Of a stretch of 64,000 bases of DNA, positions 7,963 through 17,172 are shown piece after piece. The DNA is from Stappia sp. (GTDB taxonomy: Bacteria > Pseudomonadota > Alphaproteobacteria > Rhizobiales > Stappiaceae). The position numbers and the translations under genes were made by a program. The notes beneath the pieces are model-generated. The model had not been told where the DNA came from and did no database searches. It worked only from the letters and a program-made list of their open reading frames with translations. Position 1 is the first letter of the stretch, and every line of letters begins with the position of its first letter. The stretch lies in NCBI RefSeq assembly GCF_040110915.1, contig NZ_CP157793.1, positions 2,616,939 through 2,680,938 on the forward strand, given 5' to 3'.

Positions 7963-10900
7963 ATGGCAAATCCCCCGAAGGCGAAGGATCCCGCCGAGGC
8001 GGCCCTGTCGGCTGTCGAAGAAGCGCTGAAGATCGATTTCGGCGACGAAGCCGAAGGGTCGACGGCCAGCGCGTCCGCGTCGGGCGAGCCCGCCCGCTCG
8101 GACAGCGGCGACACGGCAAAGACGGCGCCGGCGGCGAATAGCTCCGACGACCCCCCCCGCGCCACCTCGCGGCGCGGGCGCGGCGGCGGCGGCCGGCCGA
8201 GCTCGGCGGCCAACGACGACCGTCGCTCGATCGGCAATCTCATCTACGCCCTGCAGCGGCGCCCGACCTCGGCGCCCTTCTGGTTCGCGCTCGCCTTGTC
8301 GATCCTGTGGATCGCCGGCGGCTGGTGGCTCGCCTCGTCCGCCTTCTCCGCCGAGCTTGCGGCGATGAACGCGCCGGGCGATCTCGTCTCCTCGCCCTCG
8401 CTGATCCTGACCACGGTCGCGGTCGTCGTGCCGGTGCTCTTCTTCTGGGCCATGGCGCTGATGATCTTCCGCGCGCAGGAGATGCGCATCGTCGCCCGCG
8501 GCATGACCGAAGTCGCCCTGCGCCTCGCCGAACCGGAGGATGTCGCCAAGGAATCCATTCTCAGCGTCGGCCAGGCCATCCGTCGCGAAGTCGCCGCCAT
8601 GGGCGACGGCATCGAGCGCGCGATCGCCCGCGCCAGCGAGCTGGAAGTTCTGGTGCACAACGAGGTGTCCTCGCTCGAACGCTCCTACAACGACAACGAA
8701 CTGAAGATCCGCTCGCTGATCGACGAGCTGGTCGCGCAGCGCGAGGCCGTGGTCTCCAACGCCGACCGGGTGCGCGATTCCATCACCGGCGCGCATGAAA
8801 GCCTCGCGGCGCAGCTGGAATCGACCTCGGAGAAGATCTCCGGCATCGCCGACAGCGCCACCGAGCGCCTGACCGGCGCCATCGACGCGCGCGTCGGCGA
8901 GCTGACGGCAACCGTCGACGGCCGCGTCCAGGAAATCACCGACACCTTCAACACCGCCGGCGGCCAGCTGATCGAGTCGCTGGCGCAGAACGGCGAGAGC
9001 TTCGTCACGCGCCTCACCGGCACCGGCGAACAGCTCGTCGCGACCATGTCGAAGACCGGCACGGAGTTCGCCGAAACGCTGCAGACGCGCGGCACGGAGA
9101 TCAACGACCGCTTCGCCACCACCGCGACCGACTTCATCGAGACGCTGGCGGCACGCGGCGGCGAGATCAACGACCGCCTCGAGCAGACCTCCACGACCCT
9201 GTTCACGACACTCGGCGAGCGTGGCGACCAGATCAACGAGACGCTGGCCACCACCGGCACCTCGATCGTCGACACGCTGTCGGCGCGCGGCACGGAGATC
9301 ACCGAGGCGCTCACCTCGACCGGCCAGACGGTCGGCGACACGATCACCCAGCGCGGCGAGGAAATCACCGCCAACCTGTCGCTCACCAGCGGCAAGCTGA
9401 TCGACACGATCACCACCCGCACCGACGAGCTGCTGACCACGCTGGACAGCCGCGTGACCGGCCTCGACACCTCGCTGGCCGACACCGGCAACCGGGTCGT
9501 GGAGAGCATTGCGCTGCGCGGTCAGGAAGTGACCGACACGATCTCGGTGAAGGGCGCGGAAATCGTCGAAACCCTGTCGGCACGCACCGACGAGGTCGCC
9601 GAGATCCTGCGCGGCACGGGCGAGTCCATCGTCGTCGACCTGTCGCTGCGCGGCGGCGAGATCGCATCCAAGCTGGACGAGACGGCCGGCAGCCTGTCGG
9701 AGACGATCACCGTGCGCGGCACGGAGCTCGCCGAGCGCCTCGGCTCGGTCGGCGACCGCATCCACGAAGCCATTTCCGTCAACGGCGAGGCGCTCGACCA
9801 GAAGCTCGAGCAGCGCAACCGTGAAATGGCGACGCTGATCGACACGCAAACCGCCACCTTCCGCACCACGCTCGACGAGGCGGCGGGCACGCTCACCACC
9901 TCGCTGGCGGCCCATACGTCCGACTTCGCCCGCACCCTGTCGGAAACCGGCACGGAGCTGGCGCATCTGATCGGCTCGCGCGGCGAGCGCGTGGCCGGCG
10001 ACCTGACGGTCATCGGCGACCGCCTCGACGCGACGCTCGCCGAACGCGGCGGCGCGCTGCAGGACGGCCTCTCCGGCCGCCTGTCGCAGATGGAAACCCT
10101 CATCGGCGAGCGGGGCGACGCCCTCGTCTCCGCCCTCGACACGCGCTCGCAGGCGCTTGGCGAGACCATCGACGGCCGCATCGAGATGCTCACCGCGCAG
10201 CTCGACCAGCGGGCCACGTCGCTGGCCGAAACGCTCGACACCCGCCTCCAGGGCCTCGACACCACCCTCGACGGCCGGATCGAGACGCTCAACGCGAGCC
10301 TCGACCAGCGCACGTCGTCGCTCACCGACACGCTGGACACCCGCCTGCAGGGGATCGACTCGACGCTCGAAGGGCGGATCGAGACGCTCACCGCCGGCAT
10401 CGACCAGCGCGCCACGTCGCTGGCCGCAACGCTGGACAGCCGCATTCACGGTTTCGACACGACGCTCGACGGCGGCATCCAGAAGCTCGACGCCACGCTC
10501 GAGACGCGCACCGCCCAGTTCGAGACGACGCTCAGCGAACGCACCGTGGCCCTGTCCGACGTGCTGGAAAACCGGTCGGAAGCGATCACCGTCCAGCTGT
10601 CCACCAAGGTGGACGAGGTCGGCGCCACGCTCAGCGCCCGCGCCGAGGAGATCGGCAACAGCCTGTCGGAGCGCTCGCGCGCGGTCGGCGAGACCATCGA
10701 GCAGCATCTGGCCAGCTTCCAGGCGTCGATCGGCGAGAAGGTCGATCTCGCCGCCACCGCCATGTCGGAGAAGGCGGATCACCTCGCCGACACCATGTCG
10801 ACCGGCACGCAGCGCATCGATCAGGCGCTGGACGCCCGCGCCCGCCAGATCAGCGAGACGCTGATCGCCCGCACGCGCGAGATCGCCGCCGCCTTCGTCG

Positions 10901-13632
10901 ACGGCCAGAGCGAGATGGAAAAGGCGCTCGACCATCGCCTCACGGATGCCGGGACGGTGCTGTCGCGGCAGAGCCAGGAGCTCACCGACACGCTGTCCGA
11001 CCGCATCGCGGAGATCAACGTGTCGCTCGGCTCCAAGGTCTTCGAGGTCGCGGAAACGCTGGACAACCGCTCCGCCGAGCTGGAACGCATCCTGGCCGAT
11101 CGCCTCGCGGCGATCTCCGGCACGCTCACCAGCGAAAGCGAGCGGGCCCGCCAGACACTCAGCGAGGTGCTGACCGAGGCCGGCACCACCGTGGAGCGGC
11201 TGTCGGAGACGCTGAGCGGCGAAAGCGGCCGGCTGAAGGAGACCGTCGAGACGACGCTCGGCGAGGCCACGACCAAGCTCGAGGGCGAGGGCGCGCGCCT
11301 GCGCCAGATCGTGCTCGGGTCCGTCGGCGAGGCGCGCGGCGCCCTGCAGAGCGAGAGCCAGAAGGCCGCCGACAGCATCGTCGAGGCGCTCACCACCGCC
11401 ACCGGCTCCATGTCCGGCCAGGGCGAGAAGCTGCGTGACCTGCTGCTCACCGCCATCGGCGAGGCGGCGCAGTCGCTCGCCGCGGAAAGCGAGAAGGCGC
11501 GCGCCATGTTCGTCGGCACGCTCGGCGAGATGAACGGCGCGCTCGGCGGCGAAAGCGAGAAGGCGCGCGAGATGCTCACGCAGACCGTCGCCGAGGTCTC
11601 CTCGACGCTCAACACCGAAAGCGAGCAGGCCCGCATGGTGCTGGCCCGCACGGTGGAGGAAATCCGCAACACCGTGGCCGGCGAGGCCGACGGCGTGCGC
11701 GCCCAGGTGGCCAACGCCGTGCGCGCGGCCGCCGATCTGCTGGCCGAGCGCGGCAATGCGGTCGCCGAAGATCTCGTGTCGCGGGCCGAGGCGCTCAATG
11801 CGGCGCTGGAGGAACGTTCCGGCAAGCTGGCCGGCCTGGTCAGCACGGACGGCAACGCGCTGGTGACGGCCATCGAGGACCGCGCCCAGGATCTCACCAG
11901 CCGCGTGCAGGAAGTGCACGACGCGATCCTCGACGCGATCACCGTCAAGGGCAAGGACGTCACCGACACCTTCGCGCGCACCGGGCTCGATGCCACCCGC
12001 GCGCTGGTGGAGGCCGGCGACGATCTGGTCACCAGGCTCGACGAGCGCAGCGCGTCGGCGGCCGAGATCCTCACGCGCACCAAGTCGCAGCTTGAAAGCG
12101 ACATCACCGGCCTGCTGGAGCGGCTCGACCAGTCGAACCGCACCCTCTCCGACGTGCTGGCCTCGGCCGACGAGAACCTCGGCAAGGTCGAGACCTCGCT
12201 GTCGCGCAGCGCCGGCGAGTTCCGCACCGCGATCGACCGGGCGGTTACAGAGACCACCGAGTCGACCGGCATCCTCACCGACCAGACGGGCGTTCTGCGC
12301 AACGTGTCGGAGACGGTGCTGGCGGATCTCGCCAAGCTCTCCGGGCGCCTCGAGGATCACAGCCGGATGCTCACGGACGCCGCCAAGCACCTGGAGGAAA
12401 CCAACCGCACGGTGGAAAGCCGGGTGGGCGAGCGCAAGACGGCCATCGAGGAGGTCGCGGACACGCTGCTGGCCAAGACCGAGGCGGTCGACAGCCTGAT
12501 GCGCAGCTTCGCCGACCAGATGCAGGCCGCGCTCACCGAGGCGGATGCCAAGAGCCGCGACGTGACCGGCCAGCTCGCGGCGGCCGCCGAAGCCGCCACG
12601 GCCGCCGTCACCGAGCAGTTCGAGTCCATGCGCATGTCGGCCGGTCTCGAGGGTCAGAAGGCCCGCGAGACGGTCCGCGCCGCGCAGGACGAGGTGGTCG
12701 CGGAGATGTCGCGCACGCTCGGCGAGGCCTCCGAGCGCTTCACCGAGGCGACGACCCGCATGCGCGACGTCGCCCGCGACGTGCACCGGGAGCTGGAGAA
12801 GACCCGCGCCGAACTCAAGCGCGGCATTCTCGACCTGCCGGAAGAGGCCGAACAGTCGACCTCGGCCCTGCGCAAGGTCGTCAGCGAGCAGGTGCGTGCG
12901 CTCTCCGAGCTTTCGGAGATCGTGGCCAGGCAGTCGAACGCGCTGGACACGTCGCGCGCCGGCGAACAGCGCACGGCGGCGGCGGGGGCGACGCTCGCCT
13001 CCGTGTCGCGGGCCGAACCGGCGCCGCGCGCCGCATCGCGCCCGTCCCCCGCGCAGGCCCCTGCCCCGCAGCCGGCCGCGCCGCAGCGCCCCGCCGCTCC
13101 GGCCCCGCGCGCCGAGCTGTCGGGCGAGTTGCGCCGCAAGACGCTGAGCGATTTCGATCAGCCGACGACGCCGCAACGCAGCGACAAGCCAGCGCCCGCG
13201 CAAGGCAAGGGCTGGGTCAGCGACCTGCTGCGCCGGGCTTCGCAGGACGAGGCCCCGCAGGACGACGCGGGCGGCCGCTCGCCGCTGCAGATGGTGGAAT
13301 CGCTCAACTCGCTGTCCATCGACATCGCCCGGGCGATCGACCACGACACGTTCATCGACCTGTGGGAGCGCTACAAGCGCGGCGAGCGGCACGTCTTCAC
13401 CCGCCGGCTCTACACCCTGCAGGGCCAGCAGACCTTCGACGAGATCCGGCAGAAATACGCCCGCGATCCGGAGTTCCGCGAGGCGGTGGACCGCTACCTC
13501 GGCGACTTCGAGCAGCTTCTGGCGCAGGTGTCGCGCAACGACCGCGACAACATCATGAGCCAGACGTATCTCACGTCGGACACCGGCAAGGTCTACACCA
13601 TGCTGGCCCACGCCAGCGGCCGTCTGGACTGA
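7963..13632 (+). CDS. GPR-like growth pole ring scaffold, giant coiled-coil membrane protein
   Basis: 1889 residues. Layout: disordered acidic/basic N-terminus (1-90), two membrane spans (about 103-127 and 147-169), then about 1500 residues of heptad-rich helix built from degenerate repeats such as T-x-L-x-x-RGxEI and TLDxRLxxLDxTLDGRIExL, a Pro/Ala-rich linker (about 1685-1715), and a conserved-looking globular C-terminus from about 1776 (LSIDIARAIDHDTFIDLWER, then FTRRLYTLQGQQTFDEIR). This architecture and size match the growth pole ring protein of Agrobacterium, an apolipoprotein-like scaffold at the growing pole. Homology to that protein is recalled, not computed. GAGGCGAG precedes the ATG. 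It is transcribed alone and ends at the terminator at 13671. Confidence 0.8.
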   Translation: MANPPKAKDPAEAALSAVEEALKIDFGDEAEGSTASASASGEPARSDSGDTAKTAPAANSSDDPPRATSRRGRGGGGRPSSAANDDRRSIGNLIYALQRRPTSAPFWFALALSILWIAGGWWLASSAFSAELAAMNAPGDLVSSPSLILTTVAVVVPVLFFWAMALMIFRAQEMRIVARGMTEVALRLAEPEDVAKESILSVGQAIRREVAAMGDGIERAIARASELEVLVHNEVSSLERSYNDNELKIRSLIDELVAQREAVVSNADRVRDSITGAHESLAAQLESTSEKISGIADSATERLTGAIDARVGELTATVDGRVQEITDTFNTAGGQLIESLAQNGESFVTRLTGTGEQLVATMSKTGTEFAETLQTRGTEINDRFATTATDFIETLAARGGEINDRLEQTSTTLFTTLGERGDQINETLATTGTSIVDTLSARGTEITEALTSTGQTVGDTITQRGEEITANLSLTSGKLIDTITTRTDELLTTLDSRVTGLDTSLADTGNRVVESIALRGQEVTDTISVKGAEIVETLSARTDEVAEILRGTGESIVVDLSLRGGEIASKLDETAGSLSETITVRGTELAERLGSVGDRIHEAISVNGEALDQKLEQRNREMATLIDTQTATFRTTLDEAAGTLTTSLAAHTSDFARTLSETGTELAHLIGSRGERVAGDLTVIGDRLDATLAERGGALQDGLSGRLSQMETLIGERGDALVSALDTRSQALGETIDGRIEMLTAQLDQRATSLAETLDTRLQGLDTTLDGRIETLNASLDQRTSSLTDTLDTRLQGIDSTLEGRIETLTAGIDQRATSLAATLDSRIHGFDTTLDGGIQKLDATLETRTAQFETTLSERTVALSDVLENRSEAITVQLSTKVDEVGATLSARAEEIGNSLSERSRAVGETIEQHLASFQASIGEKVDLAATAMSEKADHLADTMSTGTQRIDQALDARARQISETLIARTREIAAAFVDGQSEMEKALDHRLTDAGTVLSRQSQELTDTLSDRIAEINVSLGSKVFEVAETLDNRSAELERILADRLAAISGTLTSESERARQTLSEVLTEAGTTVERLSETLSGESGRLKETVETTLGEATTKLEGEGARLRQIVLGSVGEARGALQSESQKAADSIVEALTTATGSMSGQGEKLRDLLLTAIGEAAQSLAAESEKARAMFVGTLGEMNGALGGESEKAREMLTQTVAEVSSTLNTESEQARMVLARTVEEIRNTVAGEADGVRAQVANAVRAAADLLAERGNAVAEDLVSRAEALNAALEERSGKLAGLVSTDGNALVTAIEDRAQDLTSRVQEVHDAILDAITVKGKDVTDTFARTGLDATRALVEAGDDLVTRLDERSASAAEILTRTKSQLESDITGLLERLDQSNRTLSDVLASADENLGKVETSLSRSAGEFRTAIDRAVTETTESTGILTDQTGVLRNVSETVLADLAKLSGRLEDHSRMLTDAAKHLEETNRTVESRVGERKTAIEEVADTLLAKTEAVDSLMRSFADQMQAALTEADAKSRDVTGQLAAAAEAATAAVTEQFESMRMSAGLEGQKARETVRAAQDEVVAEMSRTLGEASERFTEATTRMRDVARDVHRELEKTRAELKRGILDLPEEAEQSTSALRKVVSEQVRALSELSEIVARQSNALDTSRAGEQRTAAAGATLASVSRAEPAPRAASRPSPAQAPAPQPAAPQRPAAPAPRAELSGELRRKTLSDFDQPTTPQRSDKPAPAQGKGWVSDLLRRASQDEAPQDDAGGRSPLQMVESLNSLSIDIARAIDHDTFIDLWERYKRGERHVFTRRLYTLQGQQTFDEIRQKYARDPEFREAVDRYLGDFEQLLAQVSRNDRDNIMSQTYLTSDTGKVYTMLAHASGRLD
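10165..10490 (+). repeat. 96-bp tandem repeats inside the GPR-like gene
   Basis: Units beginning near 10201, 10297 and 10393 share most bases over 96 bp and encode 32-residue blocks that start DQRATSLAETLDTRLQGLD or close variants. They are in frame, so a change in copy number would alter the rod length without breaking the reading frame. Shorter, more diverged repeats continue on both sides. Confidence 0.8.
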
Positions 13633-13985
13633 CGACCGCCGACACGTCGACGACGCACTAAAACGCGAAAGGCGCGGCCTCCGAAAGGGGCCGCGCTTTT
13701 TGTTGCTTGTGATGGAGTCTTGAGCGGGTCAGTCTGGGCACGCGCAACGATGCTGCCCAGCGTCATCTTGAGCGCTTCGGTCTCCTGGTGGACCGCAACT
13801 GACGGCCCATAGCCGCCCTTGAGACACGCTTGGCGCGCTGCGGTGCAGCCTTCCCCGAAGCAGCCATTCATGGAAGCCGCAGCGAATAACTCCATGAAGC
13901 CCAAAACGACCAAGGTCACAGAACAAATGAACGTCAGGTTTTCCAGCAGGCTCCCGCAAGATAAGGCATCAATATGCGAAGGCAT
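13593..13985 (-). CDS. possible small membrane protein downstream of the HNH gene
   Basis: Open frame of 130 codons starting 17 bases inside the end of the HNH gene. The first ~40 residues contain a convincing membrane segment (LTFICSVTLVVLGFMELFAA) followed by a Cys-rich patch (CFGEGCTAARQAC). The second half runs through the terminator and into the 3' end of the GPR-like gene on the other strand, where the composition becomes Arg-rich and shadow-like. It may therefore be a real short gene, a gene whose 3' end was lost when the insert landed here, or chance. No clear ribosome binding site is seen. Confidence 0.25.
   Translation of the reverse strand: MPSHIDALSCGSLLENLTFICSVTLVVLGFMELFAAASMNGCFGEGCTAARQACLKGGYGPSVAVHQETEALKMTLGSIVARAQTDPLKTPSQATKSAAPFGGRAFRVLVRRRRVGGRQSRRPLAWASMV
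13671..13702 (+). terminator. intrinsic terminator of the GPR-like gene
   Basis: Stem GCGCGGCC (13672-13679) pairs with GGCCGCGC (13689-13696), followed by a run of five T. It lies about 40 bp after the GPR-like stop codon and marks the border between core DNA and the less GC-rich insert. Confidence 0.85.
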
Positions 13986-14799
13986 TGGGGAAATGCCGCC
14001 ACTCTATCGCAGCAGGAACCGCCGCAAATAGCATCCGAAGTTCCTCGATTAAGTGGGCTTGGCGCTTCATCTCCTCCCAGACTGTGGGATGCGGCGACCG
14101 TAGAAGGCTTGAGCGAATGGCGTCGAGCTCAGCTTCCTCCGCACCCTGCTCGGCCCTCGCCGAGTACTCTGAGAGCCGGGCGCGATATCCGAGATAGGCG
14201 TCCCGCCGCGTTGTTAACAGTAGGTCCCTGTTGAGACCGAGGAGTTCAATCGTGAATGTGGCACGGGCCTCATCGACTGGATTCAGGTCAAGTGCTTCTA
14301 GTACGACGAACGTTCCCTGCAAATCCATGTCGAAAAACTGCATGGGATCCTCAGAGCGCGGGTCGATCAACGCGGGCAGGCCTTCCACCGGAGCGACCAC
14401 CGGAGCGCCCCGCGCCCGCGTGATATCAACCATCGTGCCTCCAGCATCAATCACCGAGAATTTGTTACGCTTGCGTCCGTTACACGGCCCGCAAGCATAG
14501 ACGTAGTTTGGCCAGCGAAAGACACTTTGGGGATAAAGGTCCTTCGGCTTGACGTGCTCTACTTCGTCAGCGGCGGAGTCCTCGCAATATGCACAGCGCA
14601 CCGCGTCACCGGCCATTTTCGCGAGCGCCGCGCGAACGTCGCGGAAGATGGCGTTGGTTCTACGATTGCGATTGCTGAATGCGCTCTTTGCCGTCGCGAC
14701 CCGCGCTGCGTAGTCCGCGGCCCCGTCCACCTCATCCTGATATTGGTTCAGCCCTTCCAAGGCGGCCTGCGGCAAGCCCGGGTCCCACAGCCGACGCAT
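13969..14799 (-). CDS. HNH endonuclease, PtuB-like (Septu-type defence)
   Basis: 276 residues. The nuclease core is visible: Cys69-x2-Cys72 (CAYC), Glu81-His82 (VEHVKPKDLYP), Asn98 (RWPNYVYAC) and Cys103-x2-Cys106-Asn107 (CGPCNGRK). This is an HNH fold held by a four-Cys zinc site, as in the PtuB family found with Septu ATPases and some retrons. About 150 further residues follow, rich in helices, probably for binding the ATPase partner. It starts one base after the stop codon of the ATPase gene (TGA C ATG), so the two are certainly one operon. Codon and base use is less GC-rich than in the neighbours, consistent with horizontal transfer. Confidence 0.82.
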   Translation of the reverse strand: MRRLWDPGLPQAALEGLNQYQDEVDGAADYAARVATAKSAFSNRNRRTNAIFRDVRAALAKMAGDAVRCAYCEDSAADEVEHVKPKDLYPQSVFRWPNYVYACGPCNGRKRNKFSVIDAGGTMVDITRARGAPVVAPVEGLPALIDPRSEDPMQFFDMDLQGTFVVLEALDLNPVDEARATFTIELLGLNRDLLLTTRRDAYLGYRARLSEYSARAEQGAEEAELDAIRSSLLRSPHPTVWEEMKRQAHLIEELRMLFAAVPAAIEWRHFPNAFAY

Positions 14800-14800
14800 G

Positions 14801-16084
14801 TCAGATGGTCGTGGCGGTAGTGGGGAGAATAGAGCGAAGCTCGGTCAGGCGCACCGCGTCTGCCTTGTCGAGTTGGCCGCGCATCTCACGCCGGTTCAAG
14901 TTTGCTAACTCCTTCAGCAGCTCTCCAGACGCCTCCGATCGCTCTACGTCCCGTCCAAAGTGCTCAGTCCCATAGGCCTCGGTCAGATTCCCGTTGACCA
15001 ATCGATCGAAGTCCTTACCAGCAATACGTCTCGATGGCTCATCGCTCCCGGGTGTTGCAAGTCGCCAGATTGAGTTGTTCCGCGCCGCGCGGCAGATGAT
15101 AGGGCTGTGCGTGGTGACGAGAAACTGTACTTCCGGAAAGCTGGCTATGAACCACTCGCCAATACGCTCCTGCCAAGTCGGATGAAGATGGGCATCAACC
15201 TCGTCGATTAGCACCACGCCGGGCAAGTCGATTGTAGTTGGCGCGCCGCGTTTGAGAGCAGCCAAGAAGGTATCGCGTCCGTAGGCTGTGTCCATCGCAC
15301 GCAGGATTTCAAGGGTCATCGACAGGACGGAGCGATAGCCGTCCGACATCTCTTCGATAGGGACGACCGCTCCATCGCCGTTGTCGATCATTATGCCGTC
15401 AGCGGTGACGCCATGAATGCGGGCGCCGTGCGGGAGGAGGTCGGAAGCGTTGAAGAACTCAGTAATCCCTTGGACGAGCGAGGAAGCGACCGCATCGTCC
15501 TCTAGTGCCTTGAAGCGAGCCGTGCGGACCCATTCCAACGCCTCGGATAGGGCAACGTCCTCCCCGAAAGCCGAAAGGTGTGGAGCAAGTTTCGGATGGC
15601 TATAATAAAGGCGGTCGTATTCGCGATCGCCGCCACGGAAACGGCGAAAGGGGCCAAACGCAGCCGAGAACCAGCCCTTTCCGTTACCCCATACAGTCCG
15701 TGGGCCGTTTGACCCCTTCTGAAAAGAAGTCTCCACCAAACTGGTCGCGTCATTCTTTTCCATATTCACCCTAACGGTGAATGCGTTCTGCGACGTTCGC
15801 CCGTTTCCACTCCAGCGATCGTGTTTCGCGTGCTGTCGAACACTCAACGCAATCGAGCCGGCGGACACGTTTTCTCTAAGCCATCCGTTCCAGTCCTGCC
15901 GTGAGGCGGCAGCGTTTTCTGCGCCTATCAGGGCAAGAACGATGGACCGCACAACAGTCGATTTTCCCGACCCGTTGTCGCCAAGAAACACATGCCAGCC
16001 CGCGGCTGGTGTTTTGGAATCGAGTGCGAATTCAAAGTCATCGATGATCCGAATATTGTTGATCGTTGCACGCGTGACATGCAT
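14801..16084 (-). CDS. AAA/ABC-type ATPase, PtuA-like (Septu-type defence)
   Basis: 427 residues. Walker A GDNGSGKST at 35-43, an ABC-signature-like SDGYRS at 247-252, Walker B VVLIDEVD at 290-297 with following HLHPTWQ, and a switch motif TTHSP at 324-328. This is the OLD/RecF-like ATPase pattern used in many defence systems. The ~200 residues between Walker A and the signature are too short for a long Rad50-type coiled coil, so this is a compact member. It lacks a TOPRIM nuclease domain; the nuclease is supplied by the next gene. AGGAGAGG lies just upstream of the ATG. Together they resemble Septu (PtuA-PtuB); abortive defence against phage is the inferred role. Confidence 0.8.
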   Translation of the reverse strand: MHVTRATINNIRIIDDFEFALDSKTPAAGWHVFLGDNGSGKSTVVRSIVLALIGAENAAASRQDWNGWLRENVSAGSIALSVRQHAKHDRWSGNGRTSQNAFTVRVNMEKNDATSLVETSFQKGSNGPRTVWGNGKGWFSAAFGPFRRFRGGDREYDRLYYSHPKLAPHLSAFGEDVALSEALEWVRTARFKALEDDAVASSLVQGITEFFNASDLLPHGARIHGVTADGIMIDNGDGAVVPIEEMSDGYRSVLSMTLEILRAMDTAYGRDTFLAALKRGAPTTIDLPGVVLIDEVDAHLHPTWQERIGEWFIASFPEVQFLVTTHSPIICRAARNNSIWRLATPGSDEPSRRIAGKDFDRLVNGNLTEAYGTEHFGRDVERSEASGELLKELANLNRREMRGQLDKADAVRLTELRSILPTTATTI

Positions 16085-16424
16085 GGCCGGGTGTCCTCTC
16101 CTGCGCGATACAGGCTATAGCATCCGCCGCTCGGAGGAAAGCAAGCGCCCTGACCCTGCAGAAACGGATCTACACCGTCCACCGTACAGAGCCTGATGAA
16201 ACGGACAAATATGCGCAGCGCAGCAAAGGTCGGTTCCGGTCCCCTGAGCAAATGGTCGTGTTTCCTGCGGCGAACGGCCGCCTCCCGTCCATTTTAAACA
16301 CGCCTGAGGCCGATGCTCTGGTCACTCTGTTCGCGCTGCGTACATTGGTCTCCTTCAAACCTATCAATATCGTTCAGGAGCGTGACGAGATGCGATTGCG
16401 CTCCGCCCCTCACCAGCCTCCACC
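16085..16424. other. intergenic region upstream of the Septu-like operon
   Basis: No gene is supported. It must contain the promoter of the ATPase-HNH operon on the minus strand, but no convincing -35/-10 pair was found. On the minus strand AAGGAG followed by ATG near 16348 opens a frame of only six sense codons, which could be a remnant. The right border of the less GC-rich insert lies within this region. No direct repeats or tRNA fragment marking an attachment site were seen. Confidence 0.45.
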
Positions 16425-17075
16425 TCACACCCGCGTCAGCACCCAGGCGGCGAGTTCGCGCAAGACGCCGTCGGCGGCGCGGTTCATGGCCTGCACGGCA
16501 TCGGCGACATTGGTGCTGGAGGCCGGGACCTCCGCCCGGAAGATCCGGCTGGACTTTGTCCGGCCGTTGCGGTCGTCGACGAGGCGCGCCATCAGTTCGA
16601 CCACCGCGCGGTCCTGCCCGTCGATGCGCAGCTCGAAGGCGCGCAGGTCGGTCTGGAGCTGATAGTCGATCAGAAGCCCCTCGCCCGGCAGGCCGATGCC
16701 GCGCAGGCCGCGGGTGTTTTCCAGCGTCTCGACGATCTTGGCCTGCACCACATTCGGCAGCGTGTCCGTCCAGGCGGCCTTGGGAAAATAGGTGTAGACC
16801 GGGCCGGTGTCGACGACGGCGATGTTCGAGGTATCGAGCGCCTGCAGCGCGCGCGGCGGGGGCACCAGCACCTGCACGGAGGCCGCGCGGCGGCGCGCCT
16901 CCACCTGCATCTCGGCCGGAGCGACGAGCCCGTAAAGCGCATCCGGCGCCCCGCCCCCGGCACAGCCGGCCAGAGCCATTATCCCGGCCAGCGCCGCCAT
17001 GCGCACCACCCGGCGCCATGCCCCGCCGGCGCGCCTGCGCGCCGTTTCGTCCTGCGCCCCCCGTGGCCCCGTCAT
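16425..17075 (-). CDS. ABC-type transport auxiliary lipoprotein (PqiC-like)
   Basis: 216 residues with a lipoprotein signal: basic N-terminus, hydrophobic core MAALAGIMAL and lipobox LAGC. The mature part (LYGLVAPAEM, QVLVPPPRALQALDTSNIAVV, and later YQLQTDLRAFEL) matches the PqiC/DUF330-type outer-membrane lipoprotein found with MCE transporters. An in-frame ATG at 17111 is possible, but the one at 17075 gives a more usual signal peptide. It follows the MCE gene on the same strand with a gap of about 100 bp and is the last gene of the operon. Likely the periplasmic/outer membrane acceptor of a lipid-transfer path. Confidence 0.85.
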   Translation of the reverse strand: MTGPRGAQDETARRRAGGAWRRVVRMAALAGIMALAGCAGGGAPDALYGLVAPAEMQVEARRRAASVQVLVPPPRALQALDTSNIAVVDTGPVYTYFPKAAWTDTLPNVVQAKIVETLENTRGLRGIGLPGEGLLIDYQLQTDLRAFELRIDGQDRAVVELMARLVDDRNGRTKSSRIFRAEVPASSTNVADAVQAMNRAADGVLRELAAWVLTRV

Positions 17076-17172
17076 CGTACCCGTGCACCCGTGTTTGTTT
17101 TGCAGCGGCACGTTACGCGCAGCCGCCCGCCCCGGGCAAGCCCCGCAACCGCGCCCCCTCGCAAACGCACCG

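Noticed and set aside
10165..10490. regularly spaced repeats as a CRISPR-like array
   Set aside because: The repeats are contiguous in-frame protein repeats with no unique spacers and no cas genes nearby.
7792..13611. 1939-residue open frame on the minus strand opposite the GPR-like gene
   Set aside because: It is the shadow of a repetitive, GC-rich gene; the protein is Arg/Gly/Leu low complexity with no recognisable domain, and the plus-strand frame has the clear protein architecture.
13969..16084. retron (Ec78-type) using this ATPase and HNH as effectors
   Set aside because: No reverse transcriptase gene and no msr-msd-like repeat structure was found in the flanking sequence.
16170..16367. 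short minus-strand frames upstream of the Septu-like operon
   Set aside because: The only good binding site (near 16348) opens a six-codon frame; the longer frame has no start signal or domain.
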